Positions 12,399 through 25,066 of a stretch of 64,000 bases of DNA are shown in pieces. The notes under the pieces are model-generated. The model was not told the DNA's origin, did not search any database, and worked only from the letters and a program-made list of their open reading frames with translations. Position numbers and translations under genes: made by a program. Origin of the DNA: Dryas octopetala (lineage: Eukaryota > Streptophyta > Magnoliopsida > Rosales > Rosaceae); contig OY992840.1 in NCBI GenBank assembly GCA_963921425.1, positions 13,146,501 through 13,210,500 on the forward strand. The letters run 5' to 3'. Positions within the stretch are counted from its first letter, which is position 1. Each line of letters starts with the position of its first letter.

Positions 12399-13694
12399 TC
12401 AGAGGGTAACAGTGGCATTACCAGCCCCATCCAAGCCCTCCACCAATCTTCTCTTTGCAGACTTTGTTCTGAAACACCAGACCTCAAAGGCCTCACTCAA
12501 GTCAGGATACCGAACCTGCTCGGCTCTCATCCAGTCTGCCAGAATCTCAGCTTGATCATTTGACGGCAATGCCAGTACCAAGGTCACTAAGGCCCCTTCA
12601 ATGCTCTGGCACAAGTCTTCACTCATCTTGTATGGAAAACCTGTCTCCTCACTGCCCTTTGAATCCAAGAGGGGCTTCATCTTCCTTATATAAGGAAGCC
12701 ATGTCTTTAGTAATGTCAAGCGGATTGGGGCTGGAACAATCACATTGCCATATCCAACTGCTTCCAAGACTTTAGCAGTCACTTCTACGAGCTTGATTTT
12801 CAAAACCCACATAAAAGAATCAAGTTTCTTATTCTCAACTACTCCTATAACATTACTGGAGCTTTCAGCCCAGTTGGAAACAAAATCCTTCATCAAATCC
12901 ATCTTCCCAAGTATGTTACACATCCACTCAAGATCAGATAAACTATGCACTATTTTCTCCTCTGCTTTCTCAGATGCAAGGTCAGGCTCCAAAAGTAGGG
13001 AAGACAATTCCTTTTCAAATGACGAATAAATGTGCGAAAGACCCATTCTTACCACTGATTTTACTTCATCATCAGCTGTGACCAACAGTGCATCTTCATC
13101 TTCTCCTAACATGTATTCAACCTGTTCTTGAGCAGAAGTTTTAAGCTCGTTACCAAATGGAGGACATGGCCCACAAATGGACGTGGCAACGCGAATTGCT
13201 GAGATAAAAACATTTTTGGTGGCAGCTAAATCAACAGGTTGGATCCTGGCTAATATGGGCATAGCTATTGGACCCAATTTTGATACTGCTTTTAAGATGT
13301 GTTCTTCTTCTTTGTCCTCCCAAGGAGCGGCCTCCAAGTACTGGATGCAGCAGCATGCAACCTCTTCACACTGGAAGGCAACCGCTAACTGAAGAATGCC
13401 AACAGCAGATCTAACAGAGTCCAATAAATCCAAAATTGAGTCAGTTGGAAGATACAACAGCCTCAACAGGTTGACATGGTGATCATAGTTCGACTCTGAG
13501 CAATGAATATCAATGCAATTACTAGAGTCTGGACGAGACAGGCAATTGGAAAAGTACTTGCTCCTATTTCTGAGAATAGAGGAGTGGGAGTAGAATCGTT
13601 GGGGTCTTCCTTCTCCAATCTTCAAGCATATAACAATATCACTAGTATTCTGATCACCAAGTCTGCAGGGCTTGGTTTTTAAAGCTTTGTCCAT
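12399..13694 (-). CDS. BTB/POZ domain protein, At3g05675-like
   Basis: BTB proteins of this kind are probable substrate adaptors of CUL3 ubiquitin ligases; the specific target is not known to me. One uninterrupted coding exon of 431 residues starts at the ATG at 13694, the first ATG in frame (the four codons upstream run from TTG). The BTB fold occupies about residues 10-105 with LGDQNTSDIVICLKIGEG, FYSHSSILRNRSKYF and a NYDHHVNLLRLLYLP motif close to that of Arabidopsis At3g05675, followed by AFQCEEVACCCIQYLEAAPW. The remaining 300 residues are helical, with AP-type repeats and a conserved end WMRAEQVRYPDLSEAFEVWCFRTKSA (in parts). Upstream, an ATG at 13713 opens a 19-codon frame overlapping the start and may dampen translation. 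A non-coding leader exon is likely at about 14511-14650. Confidence 0.88.
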   Translation of the reverse strand: MDKALKTKPCRLGDQNTSDIVICLKIGEGRPQRFYSHSSILRNRSKYFSNCLSRPDSSNCIDIHCSESNYDHHVNLLRLLYLPTDSILDLLDSVRSAVGILQLAVAFQCEEVACCCIQYLEAAPWEDKEEEHILKAVSKLGPIAMPILARIQPVDLAATKNVFISAIRVATSICGPCPPFGNELKTSAQEQVEYMLGEDEDALLVTADDEVKSVVRMGLSHIYSSFEKELSSLLLEPDLASEKAEEKIVHSLSDLEWMCNILGKMDLMKDFVSNWAESSSNVIGVVENKKLDSFMWVLKIKLVEVTAKVLEAVGYGNVIVPAPIRLTLLKTWLPYIRKMKPLLDSKGSEETGFPYKMSEDLCQSIEGALVTLVLALPSNDQAEILADWMRAEQVRYPDLSEAFEVWCFRTKSAKRRLVEGLDGAGNATVTL

Positions 13695-14510
13695 GTGCGC
13701 GAACAAGGTTCATGCTTTAAACAATTGAAAGAGCAAACTTTCAAAGTGGTTTTCAACTGAAAATTAAATTGGCATAGATAGTCAATCCACATAAATTCTA
13801 GACAAAAGACAAACAAAGTATAAACTTACAAGCTTGGAACAGTTTGAAGAATAATATAATCTAAAAAACAACATGAAAATGGATCAATATTGAAATTTTG
13901 CAAAGTGCAGTTGCAGCAACACTGGCTGATCCATACATATAAAAACTTGCATATGTGCATGGGGATGTCTCTGAATGTGTATTCAATGATCTACGTCACC
14001 AAATTGACCCCAATCTTCTTCATTTTTCATTAACCAATATATTTCACAGGTAACAATGACTCTGTCAAACCTGGTATGGACCACAGTTTATTGATGCACA
14101 TCCATACACTAATAAATTTAATTAAACACGCCTGTAACAGAGAAGATTATTGCAGCCACAAAGTATCCCAATTAACAAAACAACCCAGGATGATCCCAAC
14201 AAAGCTCACAAAAAATTCAATTATGCTAAACCATTCATTTAAATCAATTAATGAAACCCTAATTGAATTGAATACTGTAAGCAGATAATCATAGAGACCT
14301 GGAGACAGATTAAGAAATGAACCCAAAAATGTTTCTAATAAATAAAAGGGATAAAACTTGAATTCCCATATGGATGACCAATTGTAAAACCCATTTGGTT
14401 CATGAACTTCCTTTTCAATTATTTGGAGTAAAACATTCAAAGTTCCAATCTTTTAATATAGATTTTTTTTTCCCATCAAAATGGGAATTCGGAAAAGAAA
14501 AACAACTCAC

Positions 14511-14650
14511 CCCTTAATTGTATCAACCGCAGCAAATGGATTCCAAGCTCTAACTGTAGAAAACAGATCTGCTGTGGATAGCTGAATATTCCGGCAAGCA
14601 GATGAAGTCCTTCATTAGGTTTTTTTTAGAGGCTCTGATTCAGAGTTGAG
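14511..14650 (-). other. Probable non-coding first exon of the BTB gene
   Basis: On the minus strand the sequence GGG|GTGAGTT at 14511/14510 is a strong 5' splice site. It lies about 800 bp upstream of the BTB start and follows a purine/pyrimidine-rich stretch typical of a leader. An acceptor is possible near 13714 (TTTAAAG). The 5' border is a guess. Confidence 0.4.
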
Positions 14651-16065
14651 CTTCAGTTGTGAGAAGTGAGAGAGAAACAAAACTTGGAGTGAAAGGCCAA
14701 AAGTTTGTAAATGACCAGAGTACCCTTTTGTTTTTATCTTAACTACTAACTAGGATAATGTGTTTGCACAACTACAAGGTACAGGAGCAAATTTATCTGT
14801 AGTTTAAGGGCAATTTCGTATGATCAAACATGGGACATTAGTACATGACCCTAAAATTAAAAAGGCTAAAATGACTACAAATGATTGGTAGAGAGTCTAG
14901 AGACAGGGGTTGCATGTAATTATTTATCTGATTGGTTCCAACAGACCCACTTGTTCCTATGCTCTTCATCTTTATACTTTATTTACAACTTGTTGAGTAA
15001 CTTTTCAGAATTCATTTTTGGAGAATTTTTAATCGGACATAGTACCATTGGTATATAGGATCAAAGTACAAAAGTTGCTCAAATAAAATTTTAAAAAACA
15101 AAGGTACAAAGGTTAGTAGTTTTTCATTAATTTTATAAAGGCTTTAAGTTGTTACCACTTACCACTGCCAAATTTTAATGTCAACAAATAAATTTAGGGA
15201 AAAACATGATTTTGGTGATGTGGTTTCAAAATTTCGTATTTGATCTCTCTGTTTTATGTTATTTGCAATTTTAAGAAAATTTTAACAAAACTCAATTTTT
15301 AATTTAGAGATAAATTAACCATATGTTTTCAAGAAAAATTTGGTTGTGGATTAAAATACCACCTTATGGGTTTTCTAAAACTAATTTCAATTTTTCATTT
15401 TCGTATTTATTTGCTAAATAAATTAAGACTCACAAAATTTTAAGGGTTTGAAATTAAATTTTTGTTGAAATTAAATTAAAGATTACATACATGATATTCG
15501 GTCAATTGAAAACAATTTTTATGTGTGATGCAAAATAATCAAAAATTGTAAATAATATTAAACATAGAGATCAAATGAGAAATTTTGAAACCACGTGAAT
15601 GAACCACATAAACCAAATATGTTTTAATGTGGTCAATTGTATAAACCAAATAAACTTCATAAGTAACGATCAATTGTATAAACTATAATGTGGTCTTAAT
15701 GTCCCAAAGAGCTTATATTTATGGGAACATTATCAAGTTATCATATATTGCCAATTTCAAATGAAGGAGAAAACTGGCAATTTAATGCTTTGAAACAGAT
15801 CATAACATGCATGGAGGTTTGTTATGGCAACTCTGACAAACAATAACATGGAAGGATGATGAAAGGCCCTTCTCCAACTTTTCCAACTTGGAGATAAGAC
15901 CATGCAATGCAAGACTCTCAAGAGCAATTAATATTATGAGGTTGGACTCTTGTGGAAGTAAATGCAAGTAGTTTGATGATGTGGGTACCTCAGTCCCTAT
16001 ATGACCCAACTCTGCTAGCTTCCTTAAGAGTCACTAGTAGTCACACCCATTTGGGTGTCAAAATT
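14651..16065. other. Intergenic between BTB and cysteine-rich peptide genes
   Basis: This should contain the divergent promoters of the BTB gene (minus) and the small peptide gene (plus). The DNA is AT-rich with no recognisable coding region or element. Confidence 0.5.
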
Positions 16066-16507
16066 ATGGCTATGCCTATATCCAAGTTTCATTTGCTTGC
16101 TGTTCTTCTCATCTTCCTCCAGCTCTTCTTTCTTGCCATTGCAGACCCTCCTGGTATGCTCAATCTCTCCCTTTCTCACAAACACTGAGAGATCTAATTA
16201 ATTAGACATGTTAAGTTACTTTATTGCCTTTGTATATTCTAAACATGGTATGTGTTTTTGTGATATTGCAGAAAGCGATCTTTGTAATTTCGACGACGAG
16301 TCTGATTTGGACAATGGATTGAACCCAAAAGATGTGAGCGTAGAGGGTTGCCTTTGGGCCGGTGAATGCAAGGACAGAGAGGAGTGTGGCCCAATGTGCT
16401 CTGCCATGTTGATGGGGATGAATAATATTAATCCTTCTGCTGTGAAGTGTGTTCCCAGCCCAGCTGGTGGAAACCATTGCTGTTGTACTCTAGCTCCACC
16501 CAATTAG
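16066..16507 (+). CDS. Small secreted cysteine-rich, defensin-like peptide
   Basis: Two exons, 16066-16153 and 16272-16507, joined by a 118-bp GT-AG intron, encode 107 residues. Exon 1 is almost entirely a signal peptide: MAMPISKFHL followed by a hydrophobic core rich in Leu/Phe/Ile and AIADPP as a likely cleavage region. This intron position, just after the signal peptide, is the usual one in plant cysteine-rich peptide genes. The mature part is acidic (CNFDDESDLDNG) then has nine cysteines spaced C-x21-C-x5-C-x5-C-x3-C-x16-C-x9-C-C-C. The segment Cx5Cx3Cx16Cx9CxC fits the cysteine-stabilised alpha-beta (defensin-like) layout, including CxxxC and a final CxC. I do not recognise the exact family, so antimicrobial, pollen or signalling roles remain open. 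The protein would be secreted. Confidence 0.72.
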
Positions 16508-18407
16508 CTACTATGTACAAGATGGTGAATAATAATGGCCTTTCTTTTATTAAAGAAAAAAATGACTTCTTTATGAGACTGAGCATTTCTCTTGACCCTT
16601 AATTGTTGAGAACATTTTTGTTTGTAACGGGTATATATTTTCTCTGTATCAACCTCTTTCTCATTGTGTGATCTAACACGTGATTATAGAGGGTATAGAC
16701 GAAAGTTCTCCTAATTTGTGTATGAGTTTAAATAGAGTTATTTGCAAGATTTATTTGATACGACCGGCATGGATTTCAATGAAAACGTTTATAAGTGAGA
16801 TCCATTGTTTTGTGAGAGACTTCACTTAATCATTTATTAGACCTCAATGTAGTGCTCTAGTCTCTAGTGACCGGCGTAGATTTCAGTTATTATTTGGTTT
16901 GGAATGGTATCAGTATGTCTCTCTTAGTCGGAGAGGTCATGAATTCAAATCTCATAGATAACAGTTGATTCAATAAAAATAAGAATATGACGTAATGTCC
17001 CAATGTATGAATCCATGTTGATTGACTCGGGCTTGGAAGCCCAAGTTGAATTTCAAGACCCAAACCCATTTGTTCATGGACCTGTGGGAGCTGGATGGCA
17101 ATCATGTCTAAAAAAACTATGTACATAACAAGCCCATTTCACAGTTACTCTGGAGCTTCAATAGAGGCAGAAGAGAGGGAGTCCAGGAGAGAATAATCGG
17201 CTCTCACACGTGCCAATTAAATGAAGTACGAAAATGACAAAACTAGACATCCCTCAGAAGAAAGCAAAGCGATGACGTCTACCTCCATCATCGTACCTGA
17301 CAGGGTCATCATTCCGTCCAGCATGACACATGACGTGGCGTCAACATCCCACCGTGGGGCCCACACACTCTTAAGCTGGTCCCCCCAGCAGCGAGCCCCT
17401 CCCTCCCAGACCGGCACTGACGAATCACAGTGCGGAAATAGAAAAAGCATCTGAACCGTCCGGCTGTTTGTTCCCCTTATCACCGGCACGGGCTCTCAAA
17501 ACGACCGCCGTCTGATTGACGCATCCATCAACATCATCCGCACGCCACGTGTCGGGGCTTGAGGAAGAGAATCGCGTTTTCGATGCTCGAGCACCAAAGT
17601 GATGGGTGATCCATACGCTTTTGTGGCTGATGGGAAAACCCAGAGCCAGTACCACAACTGAAAATGGCACTCATGCAGGTATTTTGCTTAGTACAAGTTT
17701 TGCACATGGCAGTAACGTGAAAAAATAATAATAATAATAATACAATTATCTATATTCTATACCACATTTATTTCCAAGATTTTGTACACTATATAGTTCA
17801 TTCTTTTTTTTTTTTTCTTCGTATTTGATATAAATAGAATTCACTTGAAGGTCACACGACAATAAAATTAAAAGTTAAACAATTGATGACCAAATTAACA
17901 TTGATCACAAATAGTGTTGAACTAGTGACCAACCATGCTAGTTCATCACTAAATTTTACTTGTGAGAATCATGCAAAATGTAGATGGTTCTCGCCTTTGT
18001 GAGAATGAAATCAATATGGTACAACATTATTCAAGAGATGGTAAGGTATTTCTAGGTTGGCATTTTAATATGACATTTGTGCATTTCTAGGTTAGCCCTC
18101 ACATATGTAACCATGCGGCTTTGTCTTGTTTAGATTAAGTGGTTTGGAAGGTTTGTCCTAAATGGTTGGTTGATGTTTTGGTAGATAATTTATCCTTTTT
18201 TTATGTGATGAAATGTCCATCAACTTATCAAAAACAAAACAAAACAGGCTTCTTTTACTTATATGTTCTAAATAGTTATCATATTAATAATTAATTTTTG
18301 AGTATATGCACATTAATTCGGCTCATATAAAAAATAATGGTTGAATTTACTTAATTAAATTATTAATTTCACAATCTTACAAAATCAACTATTAATTGTG
18401 TCTCTGA
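16508..18407. other. Gene-free stretch with an ACGT-motif island
   Basis: After the peptide gene's 3' end, I see no coding region. The segment 17200-17690 is clearly richer in C and G than its surroundings and carries several ACGT-core motifs (listed separately). Its ORFs on both strands lack any domain and overlap each other, so I do not call a gene. Confidence 0.5.
17205..17560. promoter_or_regulatory. Cluster of ACGT-core (bZIP/ABRE-type) motifs
   Basis: Within about 350 bp there are CACACGTGCC (about 17207), GATGACGTCT (17272), CATGACGTGGCGTC (17331) and GCCACGTGTCGG (17542). These fit G-box, TGA-element and ABRE cores bound by bZIP factors. The GC-rich setting looks like a promoter, but no gene starts within several kilobases on either strand. 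It could serve an unannotated transcript or be a remnant. Confidence 0.4.
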
Positions 18408-19078
18408 GGCCCCGTTTGGGATTGCGGTGGAATACCCAAAAGTTGCTGTGGATGACAATTCTCAATCACCTACAGCAGTTTTGGTGTTTGGTAAAAAAAT
18501 TAAAAACTGCTTTTCCCCACAACAAAAACAGAAAGCAGGTTTTTAGGTGTTTTTGAAAGCTGCAGTGAATCACAGCAACAATGAATATTTTATTTTACCC
18601 ATAATATCCTCATTGATTTCTATATTTTTAATTTGTTTATTTTAAATTAAAAAATATGTTAATTGTTACTTATATTTTATATTGTGATAATTAATTATGA
18701 TATTTTATTTGCACGATTAAAATTATAATATACCTAAAAAAATAATAGACATAGTTATTTAATAATGTTGTTATTAGAAAAATTAATGCTAATAAAAATT
18801 TGTAGCCAACAATTTTAAAAACAAGTAAAACACATTTTATTTTTACCAAACAAATAAGTGAAAGACATTTTTAGCATCATGTTTATTTTAGTAATTGTAC
18901 ACAGTCACAGCACTTTTACATTAACATTTACCAAACACTTTGATACTGTTTTTTGCACTCACAGCACTTTTGAAAACATACTTTACCAAACACTCAACTG
19001 CTTTACTTTACAGCTGACTTTACTTCACAGCTATTTTACCGCACAGCTGTTTTTTCACACAGCAATACCAAACTGGCC
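18408..19078. mobile_element. MITE-like element with GGCC...GTTTGG ends
   Basis: The left end starts GGCCCCGTTTGGGATTGC and the right end, read in reverse complement, starts GGCCAGTTTGGTATTGC; these form an imperfect terminal inverted repeat. The interior is AT-rich with repeated ACAGCACTTTT and TTTACCAAACA words near the right end, a composition common to hAT-like MITEs. A clear target duplication was not found, so age is high or borders are off by a few bases. Confidence 0.6.
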
Positions 19079-20478
19079 AAGTCTTAGTTAAACTATCCTC
19101 TACATAAAATTACTCTAATTAAAAAACAATTTCATTTTATACTAATGATCACAATAATTACACTATGGCTCTATCAAAGACTTGACTCTTATCTAGTTAT
19201 CTACTAAGTAGTCCAACGAATAGGGCAATTCATTTGTTGAGTGCCCTCCACCTCCAATATAAAATTTTGAAATTCCAATCCCATAATTAGTGTGTTGTTT
19301 GGAATTCACAACCGCCCTCATGCGAACCCCATTATCCATAAAATAATTAAATTAATTATGATACTTCCTCAGCCGTATAATTAGCATTCATAAATTAACA
19401 ATAATATACATTCACATTGCAGATATTAATTACTAGACTTGCATAGAGGTGTGTGTACATGGAAGAAAAGGCTTTGAATTTTGATCAATATTTTGTAAGC
19501 AAGAGAGTTGTTTGTGAAAGAGAAATCATAGATGGCTTTTAGCGCAATTCACAATGGTTTTGTAATTAGCGTAGTAGACATTCTCTGGCGATACGCACAG
19601 TTTTAGACGGGGGGTGAAAAAAATGATTGTCGGATGGTGTTTCGGGTTATCGGGTAATGGGCCAGAGTAAAAGAAAAAAAAGGGGCAACCCACTAGTTTT
19701 GTTTGTTTCGAATGGAGGTGGGGTCCACGTGGCCGGGGGAGGGACCTGTGGGTACGGCTGGGCCTGCCGCCTGCTAGTAGCAGAGGTGAGGGGATGGGAG
19801 AGGGGAGACCACCTTCTTGATTGCATCAATATATCATCATTGGATCATTAATGGGGTTTTTAATCTCTCTCGCTCTTTTGTTAATAAAATCCTCCTCTCC
19901 ACTAAAAGAATATTCGAGTTGATATATGTTATTTATAAGTTATTCCAGTTGTAAATTTTTTTTTTTTTTTGATAATTGAGTATCCTAAATCAATTTTCAC
20001 GGCACTAAATTAATTTATTAGATCAGTCAAAGTCACATCAAACTTAGAAGTTGTAAACTTTTTTATCCCTGTTTGTTAAATAGAATTTTAATTTAGATTG
20101 AGCTAGAATTTATGTTTATCTTTACCTAACTTAATGATTATCTTTACTCCTAGGGGAGATCAATTTTACTCGAATAATTTTTTAGAATTGGAGTTGGATT
20201 TGTACCGATTGAGCTGGATCGATTTAAATATAGCGTAATGTTGAAGGCTCCACTTCTATTAAAGGTATGATGCTTAATTATTAAAATGCATGTAGTACCC
20301 TAAGATTTAGTTAGATAAAAAATTCACTTATTGGAGCCCTCTCCTTGACGTAAAATCCAGACAAACTGTTAAAAGCTAGTGAGGAGCTAGGGAGCTAAGC
20401 TAAGCTATATATGCCAGGGTAACCACCTTGACTAGCTCACAGTCTCCAGTGAGCTCCACCTTATTGAAGGCTGTGTAG

Positions 20479-20480
<2 letters not shown>

Positions 20481-20525
<45 letters not shown>
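20481..20525. repeat. (GA)22 microsatellite
   Basis: Uninterrupted GA run in gene-poor DNA. Confidence 0.95.
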
Positions 20526-20528
<3 letters not shown>

Positions 20529-23500
20529 CCATGGTTTTATAGATGCACTAACCCAAATGTGAACTGACACACCACACACAGTATTACAGTACGTACTGCC
20601 AATATCAGAGGGTATTCTATTTGTTCTAGTTTTAACTTTTACAGCCCAAAGTTTATGTGACTCTGTTTGTTATTGGTTGGCGGTTGTTTGAACAAAGCAA
20701 GATAAGCCATATATACACACACATATATAGTAATCATAATGCATACTTTCCCTAGCTACCAACCCAAATATCATTTTGCATTTCAACTGGTCTTTCAACT
20801 TCTAGCTAGCTTCCAACTTGTTACCTAATTATGCATTTCCTTTGTAAATGCCTACATATACACATAACCAAGGACAATGTTGATATATATTGCCAATATT
20901 GCCATATTGGTCCATAAATTGATTTGAGGAAAATTTTAGAGTAAGAATTTATGTTATAGATCTTATATCAAGAATATAAAGTCTTACATAATAGTTTATA
21001 AAAATTTGGACATCTCTACCAATTGTCAATTGATTTGAATTAAATATTCTAATTTCTTTAATTATAATGTCATACAAATTTTATTTTATTTTTAAAATTT
21101 AGGATCAACGAATTCACTTTTTAGCAGCGATATTTAGATTTGTGATTTATTGTTGGACCTATTTAAACTCTTGATTAGAATGGAATGTAGAGCTTTCAAA
21201 TTAAACCACAGATTTGCTTTGAGTTTGGCTTGGTGTGGCATTGTATTCCCTTTGATGGTAACGTGAGAGAGAGGCCATAAGATTGGCATTTATTTGTGCT
21301 GAACTTTTATTGGACATTATAAAGCTTATGTGGCAGCTCTCAAATGCTTTGTCAGCTTTGGCTTCCAATAAAGAGCACTGAGATTCCTTGTAAGATTTCA
21401 ACAAGAGAAATCCAAGACAAGATTTCAACCAATTAAGATAAAACCCATCTTCCTTTTCCTTGGACCAAATGACACCAAGAGCCCTTAGGCATGAGGTTGA
21501 AAACAATATAGAGAGGGGGAAGGTCCAACAAACAACATAATGAGTACACTCAAAAAAATGGTTTTCATAATTATTAGATTGGTAATCTAAACTATTTGAC
21601 TAATTAAATGAATTTTTAGTTTAAATGTATTATCTAAATTCAAAATTTGACAATGTACCATATATATCAAACTATATGACAATTCAAATTAAAGAATATT
21701 AATATGCTAATGAAATAAACTGATTGTGTGTGTGAATTATTGTAGGGAACTCAATTTGCTGTAAACTACTCGGACTAAAACCAAAAAGAGAAGAAAAAGG
21801 TACTTTGTCATTAGTTTTTAACATGGATTAACTATAAAATTATTATATTAAGTTATTGTTGAAGGAAATTCAATCAAACCAGCAAAGAAAAAAACATGCT
21901 TTCAGTGATAACTAGCTTTTGTAGAGAATCCCATTAATTAAAGCTTAAAAAGTTTCAGCCTTTTTAAGAAGAGAATCTAGCATGAGTACACATGTTATTA
22001 TCTAAAATGATAACTTTATTTATTTTAAACATTCTTTACCCAGTGCTACTTAATTATAATTAATATATGGGTCAAACTTACAATTCAAATTATATATGTT
22101 ATTCTCTGCAGTAAAATTAAGTCTCATCAGTTCACATGCAAAGTAGCCAAGAAGAGGTTGATAGCAGCTATTTAGCTAGCTATATAGGTATTTATCAAAA
22201 CCTTTGTCATCCATTGATTAAGGGGGCAATTATATATATAAGTAATTAAACTATCCAAACTTATATAAATAAAATCCATAACTTTTTTTTAGTTGGAAGA
22301 AGAATACATGCACCTGCATGATATAGAATGTAGTAGCAAATTAAATAAATTCAACAATTTCCAATAGTTGGAATTTTGGGGAAAGTGGTTATACATGCAT
22401 GCATGGGACAAAGTTCAAAGTAATGTAAAATGATCAGCTATGAACAGCTATATAGTTGCAGTCTTGTGCAATTACTCATGAATCAAATACAATTATCTCA
22501 ATAGCTATGAATATATTAGTGAGATATATACTTGTTTATGTTGCATCAATGCCTTTTAAAATGAAACTCCACATATGTACACATTAAAAATGGCTAAGTT
22601 GAAGACAATATTAGTACAACTTGGATGACGAAAACATATAAGATTAAAAAATAATTTCTATCTAATATTGGGGAATAGCTATTGTTGAAGTATGTATTAA
22701 TATTGCATTATTGCAAGTCAAACTTGGGAAATTAGAAATGCACTAATCACATGTGCCACTTTTATTTGAAAGAAAACATAACATTATGACTATGAATAAT
22801 GGTTTCTGTCCAGTACCCCTTAAATAGGCCCCCTACCCTTTATTTCTTAGGACAAGGCATGTTTTCCCAAGGAAATAAGCTTTAACATCTAAATATCAGT
22901 ATGACACAATTATTAAACACTTAAGTAAGACCAGAATTGGTCATTCCAATCATCATATGGAGGACCCTTCATTTTATCCACACTGTCACCAACTAAACAA
23001 TTTGGTTCTTAATTAATCAGGCTTTGTTTATTCTTTGCTCTTCACAAACAAAATTAAAGTGAAAGAATAAAGGGAAAGACAAAACCAACAATCCAAATCC
23101 TCCTGCTGGATTTCAATTCCTCCCTTTTTTTAGCAGAAAAAAATAAAGTGTTAAAGCCAAACTTTTCGATGCCGTTGACTTAATTCTCAACGGCTATGAT
23201 GAAGCGTGTGTTGTCCTCAGGAGACAAAATCATAGTCCCTTTGGTAGATAAAGATATATGAAGGGTGGTGATGCTAAGAAAAAATGGATCATCAACTTTG
23301 GGTTGCAATCACTTGTGGGTCTCTCTCACACCCTCCCACTCTGACACACACACCCACCCACTAACACAAAAATGAGGTGCTGCTAATTAAGGATGGCTTA
23401 AAAGCCAGAGAGACCTTATAATTAACAGTGCTTAGTTGCTAACTATCAAATAAACACCAAAATGAACATGTTCTAGAAAAACAAAGGTATTAGATGTGAG

Positions 23501-23911
23501 TCTCAATCATGTATATATGCTTTATTGTTTCCGCAAATTAATTAGAAATGGGGCCAAAAAAGAAGTTAAAGAAGGTGGTCCTTAGCTATTTGGGTAATTT
23601 ATTGAAATAGGATTGAGATGGAGGGTGGGGATTGGGTGAGAGATGAGTAGGAGACATGAAATAAGAGTGTGAAAGGTCTAAATTAGGGAAGAAGAGTAAA
23701 GAAGGGGTTTGCCAATTTGGTGGTGGTGGTGTAGTAATGCACTGTGCAATTAAGGTCAAGATTCTCAGACTAGCTAGGAGATTGGGATATATGTATGGGG
23801 ACCCATATAGATATACATCTCATGCAGCGGTGAACCAAACATTCTTTTCATTCTATTATGAAGAATAATGGATGTCCCCTAAGCTTTTAGAGTTTGGGAC
23901 CTTGGATACCC

Positions 23912-23916
<5 letters not shown>

Positions 23917-23962
<46 letters not shown>
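23917..23962. repeat. (AG)23 microsatellite
   Basis: Uninterrupted AG run in gene-poor DNA. Confidence 0.95.
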
Positions 23963-23963
<1 letters not shown>

Positions 23964-25044
23964 ACTTGTTTCAATTAATATTGTAGCTAGCTTTGGTTAA
24001 TTTGAACTATCTAGCTAGCTGTATCAATTAAGACTGAAGTCATTGACTAAGCCCTATGGGAGCATAAAACAAATTGTGCAGGTTGCCGTGGCTCACCAAT
24101 ATGGGGCAATGCATCAGATTCAAAAGGCTATGAATTGTGAACAGAGGAATATAAGAAGAAGATATACATATATATATACTTGGTTTCCAGCCCTATTCAT
24201 AAATATTGCATAAGATCTCTTTTCACCAGCATAATGCATTTTTGTTTTGATCAACATATATATATATATATGGAACTGTACATGTATAGCCATCAACCAT
24301 AATTCAATTGGTACAAGGGGATATGGGATAAAGGGTATATTCCAAATTGAATGAGAATTTGCATACATATACTTCAATTAGTATGTAGAATAGATGTACC
24401 AGGTACCAAAAGACGGGGTTTATAACTTAATGATGATGTACATACTTAATTTAACCCGACATTCAGTATAAGATTTATATATGTAACTTTTGTCTTTCTT
24501 TTTTACTAAATAAAAAGAAAAAAAAAATATAACAAACAACAAAGATCAATTTTAAATTCCATAAAAATTAAGAAATCATCTTAAATGACATCAGTAATAT
24601 TTATACTATAGGAAGAATCACATCAATACTTAGGTGAAGATTTGAATGTTGAATTAGATAAATAAACAACAGGAAAACCTAAAATGTGAGGACAATTTAT
24701 ACTCTAAAAATCAAATCTATCAAAATATCAAATAAAAAACCTTTAAAAATGGGATTAGTGACTAATGAACCATGCACATTGCACACTTAATGATTTTTCT
24801 CTTCGTTTTTTTTTTTCCCAATGGAAATGCACACTAGTTGATCGAGTTGATTCACATGTGTAGAACATGAATGGACCATCAACCGTTGATACCCATCATC
24901 TTCATGATGATTGATGGATTAGATATATGTAAATACATGAATTAAAATTGTAGGCAATTGCCAATTAATTAATTATTGGCATACATGCTCTTCTTTCTTG
25001 TATAGAGTGTAGAGTTGTTGTAGACTTGCAGTCGTAGGAAACGA

Positions 25045-25066
25045 GGGGGGGGGGGGGGGGGGGGGG
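25045..25066 (+). repeat. Homopolymer of 22 G
   Basis: Twenty-two consecutive G residues are very rare in plant DNA. The tract could form G-quadruplexes. The exact length may be wrong because homopolymers are error-prone in sequencing. Confidence 0.85.

Noticed and set aside
12157..13392. Plus-strand ORFs across the BTB gene
   Set aside because: Antisense shadows of a 431-residue coding exon with a recognised BTB domain.
17217..17670. ORFs of 77-90 codons in the ACGT-motif island
   Set aside because: They overlap in opposite directions, lack domains, and can be explained by GC-rich composition with fewer stops.
21201..21506. 101-codon minus-strand ORF in the gene-poor region
   Set aside because: No homology was recognised, no splice or promoter signals, and composition is like its surroundings.
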